Assembly (NCBI GenBank): GCA_039881145.1
Contig: JAYKKI010000038.1
Span: forward strand, 7,056,501 to 7,120,500
Length of the DNA: 64,000 nt
Source: Druceiella hillmani
Lineage: Eukaryota > Arthropoda > Insecta > Lepidoptera > Hepialidae
Direction: 5' to 3'
Made by a program: the position numbers and the translations under genes. Below, in pieces: positions 61,465 through 64,000 of this stretch (positions within the stretch are counted from its first letter, which is position 1; every line of letters begins with the position of its first letter). The notes beneath the pieces are model-generated. The model saw nothing but the letters and a program-made list of their open reading frames with translations, searched no databases and was not told the origin of the DNA.

Positions 61465-64000
61465 TCTTTTATTTTTTTAAACTATAATTTTATTCATCTC
61501 TATTTCATTTATATTAGTTTATAAATGTGTAAATAAGTAATCATATATTTGTAATATAAATAAATATAATAGATACCATGAATTACAGTTAATATTTAAA
61601 TTAAAACACGAGTAATCCTAGTCTGTACTTGGTCAAATATTATTTAATTTAATAGTTTCGTAATTATTCGTTCATTTTGTATAGTATATGATGTTAAATA
61701 ACACTAGGTATTGCATAATATACGCATGCACACATTAAATGTAGAGAAATTATTACGTAACCATTATTAGCAATAATAATCCTAAATATAACCTTTTTAA
61801 TACTAATGATAGACATAATAAATCGTATCATTTATATTTTATGGGTTTTACCTTTGAGTGAATTATAACAAAAATAAGTATCATTTTTAAAACTATTTTT
61901 AAATAGTAAAAATAGTTCGAATAATCTCCAAAAACATAGAACAACAATATTTAAAAATATAACATATAACAATATATTGTCTAGCAAACAGTTTTTTTCA
62001 TTAGTGTATTTATTTCAGTTTCCAAAAATACAAACCAGCTCTTGCATATAAATGTATGGTGAATCATCTCAAGGAAGCGTGAAAGTCAGAAGCTGAAAAT
62101 GTATAAGTGGTAATGTTATTACTCACCTATGTCACAAAAAAAAATATTTGCAAATTATCTCATTGGGGTACCAAATACATCACCTACCCATCTTCATTTT
62201 TATACATTAAAATTATTTTTTTAAATGTGAATATTCTCCAACAAAAGACAGGGAAGGAGGATCCGTATCTATAATATATAGTTTTACACTACCTGCATTA
62301 AAAAAATAAAACAATACCCTGAACGATTTAAAAAATCAATAATAACTCAGCCAACGACAGTGTGGGATATCTCTTTCAGTTCACAGTATTTTCGTACACT
62401 TTATTAAAACAATTTAATTATCTCCAATAAAATATTATTTATACAGCGATAATAATAAATAAAAACAATCAGATGTTAACAGCAAAACAATTTTGAGAAA
62501 GTAAAGAAGAAAGATGAAAGAAAAAAGGCTAAGGACTAGAACTTCAGGCTATTAAACTTTTATCAGAAAAAGATTTATTGCCGGCACTTGTCGAGATTCT
62601 TCCCATGAATTTTATTTCATGTTTTATGTTGTATATTTGTAAATTTTGGTGAATATTTGGTGTTTTGTGTTCAACGTGTCAACAGAGAAGAACAATATGA
62701 AGTTGCATCAAATAGTTTACCTCTTGTGGTTAGTTAATATTTTTGAGGTAATCCTCTATAGGTGAACTTAATGATCGATTATACATGGATTTGCAACAAG
62801 CAATAATACATTAGACAGACAGAAGGGAAGAATTTAAGAGAGAAAAAAATCTCGCAGACATATTTTCGTTGTCACTTTCATGCTGTGCGATTTTGTGCTC
62901 CCAATCCCCGCGACTTGCGTTCACTGCTGCATTTGGTGTTACTTTTGTTAACCTTCAAGCGTTATCAAGTAAGGTATATACATAGATACTAAAATCCGTT
63001 TCGGTGCATTTAGACATGGTGATGTGTTGAGCGATCGTTGTAGCGATGTGTTAGTACACTAAAAGGAAACCAAGAAAGATGTAACTTATCTTATGGTTTT
63101 CACTCGACAGATATGATTTGTTTTGTTTTTATAATTACAAGCGTAAGTTTATGATATATTTAACTGAACCCCGTAAAATATTAAACTGACTATGAATACT
63201 TTTAACCGACCGAGTAATAAATATTTTTTTATGCTAAATACTCACTTCCTGTTGAGAATTTATCACAAAAATTAAATGATTTCTCACTTTTATGTGACAA
63301 AAAGAACAATAAATGATTAAAAGGCTGACAGGCACTGCTAGGAAGAATAGAGGAATAATTTCAAAGCATTTTCTTTCTTCTAACAATGGTTTCTTTCCAC
63401 CACCATTCCCACTGTCCGAGGCTATTATGATCGACTACTTGAGATTCCTATCGCAGAACATGCTGAAGAGAAACAGAGTTGACTTGTGTCTCAAATAATC
63501 TGTTGGGTTGTAAATAATAACAGCTACGGATTTCACTACACTGTGAAATTTCTACTACCCTACAGTGTGCGATTAGACTGGAGATACGCCGTGTTGGTTT
63601 TCTTCCGTCAAATATAAATAAACCAATTTATGGTGGCAAAATTGGAATGTTTAATTTCCCATTTTTTTTAAATTCCAAAGTAGGCGTCGCATGCATCACG
63701 GGCCAGAAGGAACTGTTGTTCATATTTTTTGCATATTTTCAGTTGCACACCAAGACAAAAAAAAATGTACACAACAAATGAATGTGTGGTATTGCCATTG
63801 AAGAAGAAAATCTCGGTATGCTCGAACCAATGATAGAGTAATTTGAAGAAATAGCCGCACCTCTTGCTGTTCTTGAATTTAAATTTATTAAAGATAATTT
63901 TCCAGTTATAAGCAATTTGTAGATATGACTAATATCATTATTTGTTTACTTAATAATTGCACTGGTTAGATAATTAAGTTACCGCCTAGAACAGTAAAGG
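61465..64000. other. Downstream flank, no gene seen
   Basis: No recognisable coding sequence, repeat or RNA gene. A less AT-rich patch at about 62880-63070 and a 61-codon frame at 63313-63498 were examined and not supported. Confidence 0.5.

Overview
The window is AT-rich animal nuclear DNA, almost certainly from an insect. The signs are long introns, GT-AG exons with shifting phases, many (TA)n microsatellites, a Mos1-type mariner, insect-type retroelement remnants and a gene of the arthropod-specific Beaten path (Beat) family. I cannot narrow the order or species.

The one clear host gene is a beat-family gene on the + strand, spread over about 48.6 kb. I assembled six coding exons by eye: 8070-8127, 34919-35127, 44366-44501, 52265-52398, 53953-54334 and 56597-56667. 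The phases fit at every junction (1, 0, 1, 0, 1) and the exons total 990 nt, or 329 codons plus stop. The protein has a signal peptide, two Ig-like domains with cysteine pairs C45/C113 and C160/C272, and a hydrophobic C-terminus. Reading through the last donor gives a second possible hydrophobic C-terminus. A small GC-rich patch with a TCAGT initiator near 7792 is a candidate promoter.

The rest is intronic or flanking DNA full of transposon debris. Upstream (1-7.7 kb) there is a palindrome holding a hammerhead-like motif (3.0-3.2 kb) and a tRNA-derived SINE (5.8-6.0 kb). Intron 1 holds a broken Mos1-type mariner between TA tracts (8.6-9.5 kb), two adjacent hairpins (10.9-11.0 kb), a decayed insect retrovirus-like element with integrase and Env traces (11.2-13.2 kb), a decayed integrase (20.5-21.1 kb), a 2.8-kb DNA transposon with a spliced, broken transposase-like gene and a triplicated left border (22.7-26.5 kb), and a mariner/IS630 fragment (31.6 kb). 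Intron 2 holds a decayed DDE_Tnp_4-type transposase (37.7-38.5 kb) and a LINE fragment (43.3-44.3 kb) whose 3' tail matches the SINE. Intron 3 holds hairpins, a CpG-rich patch and a 7 x 27-bp minisatellite. Intron 4 is mostly one broken Tc1/mariner-superfamily element. Downstream of the gene (56.7-64 kb) I see only microsatellites and a 318-bp foldback element.

No bacterial, CRISPR, rRNA or functional tRNA features are present. The most useful points are the full beat gene model, the LINE/SINE shared tail, the amplified transposon border and the hammerhead-like palindrome.
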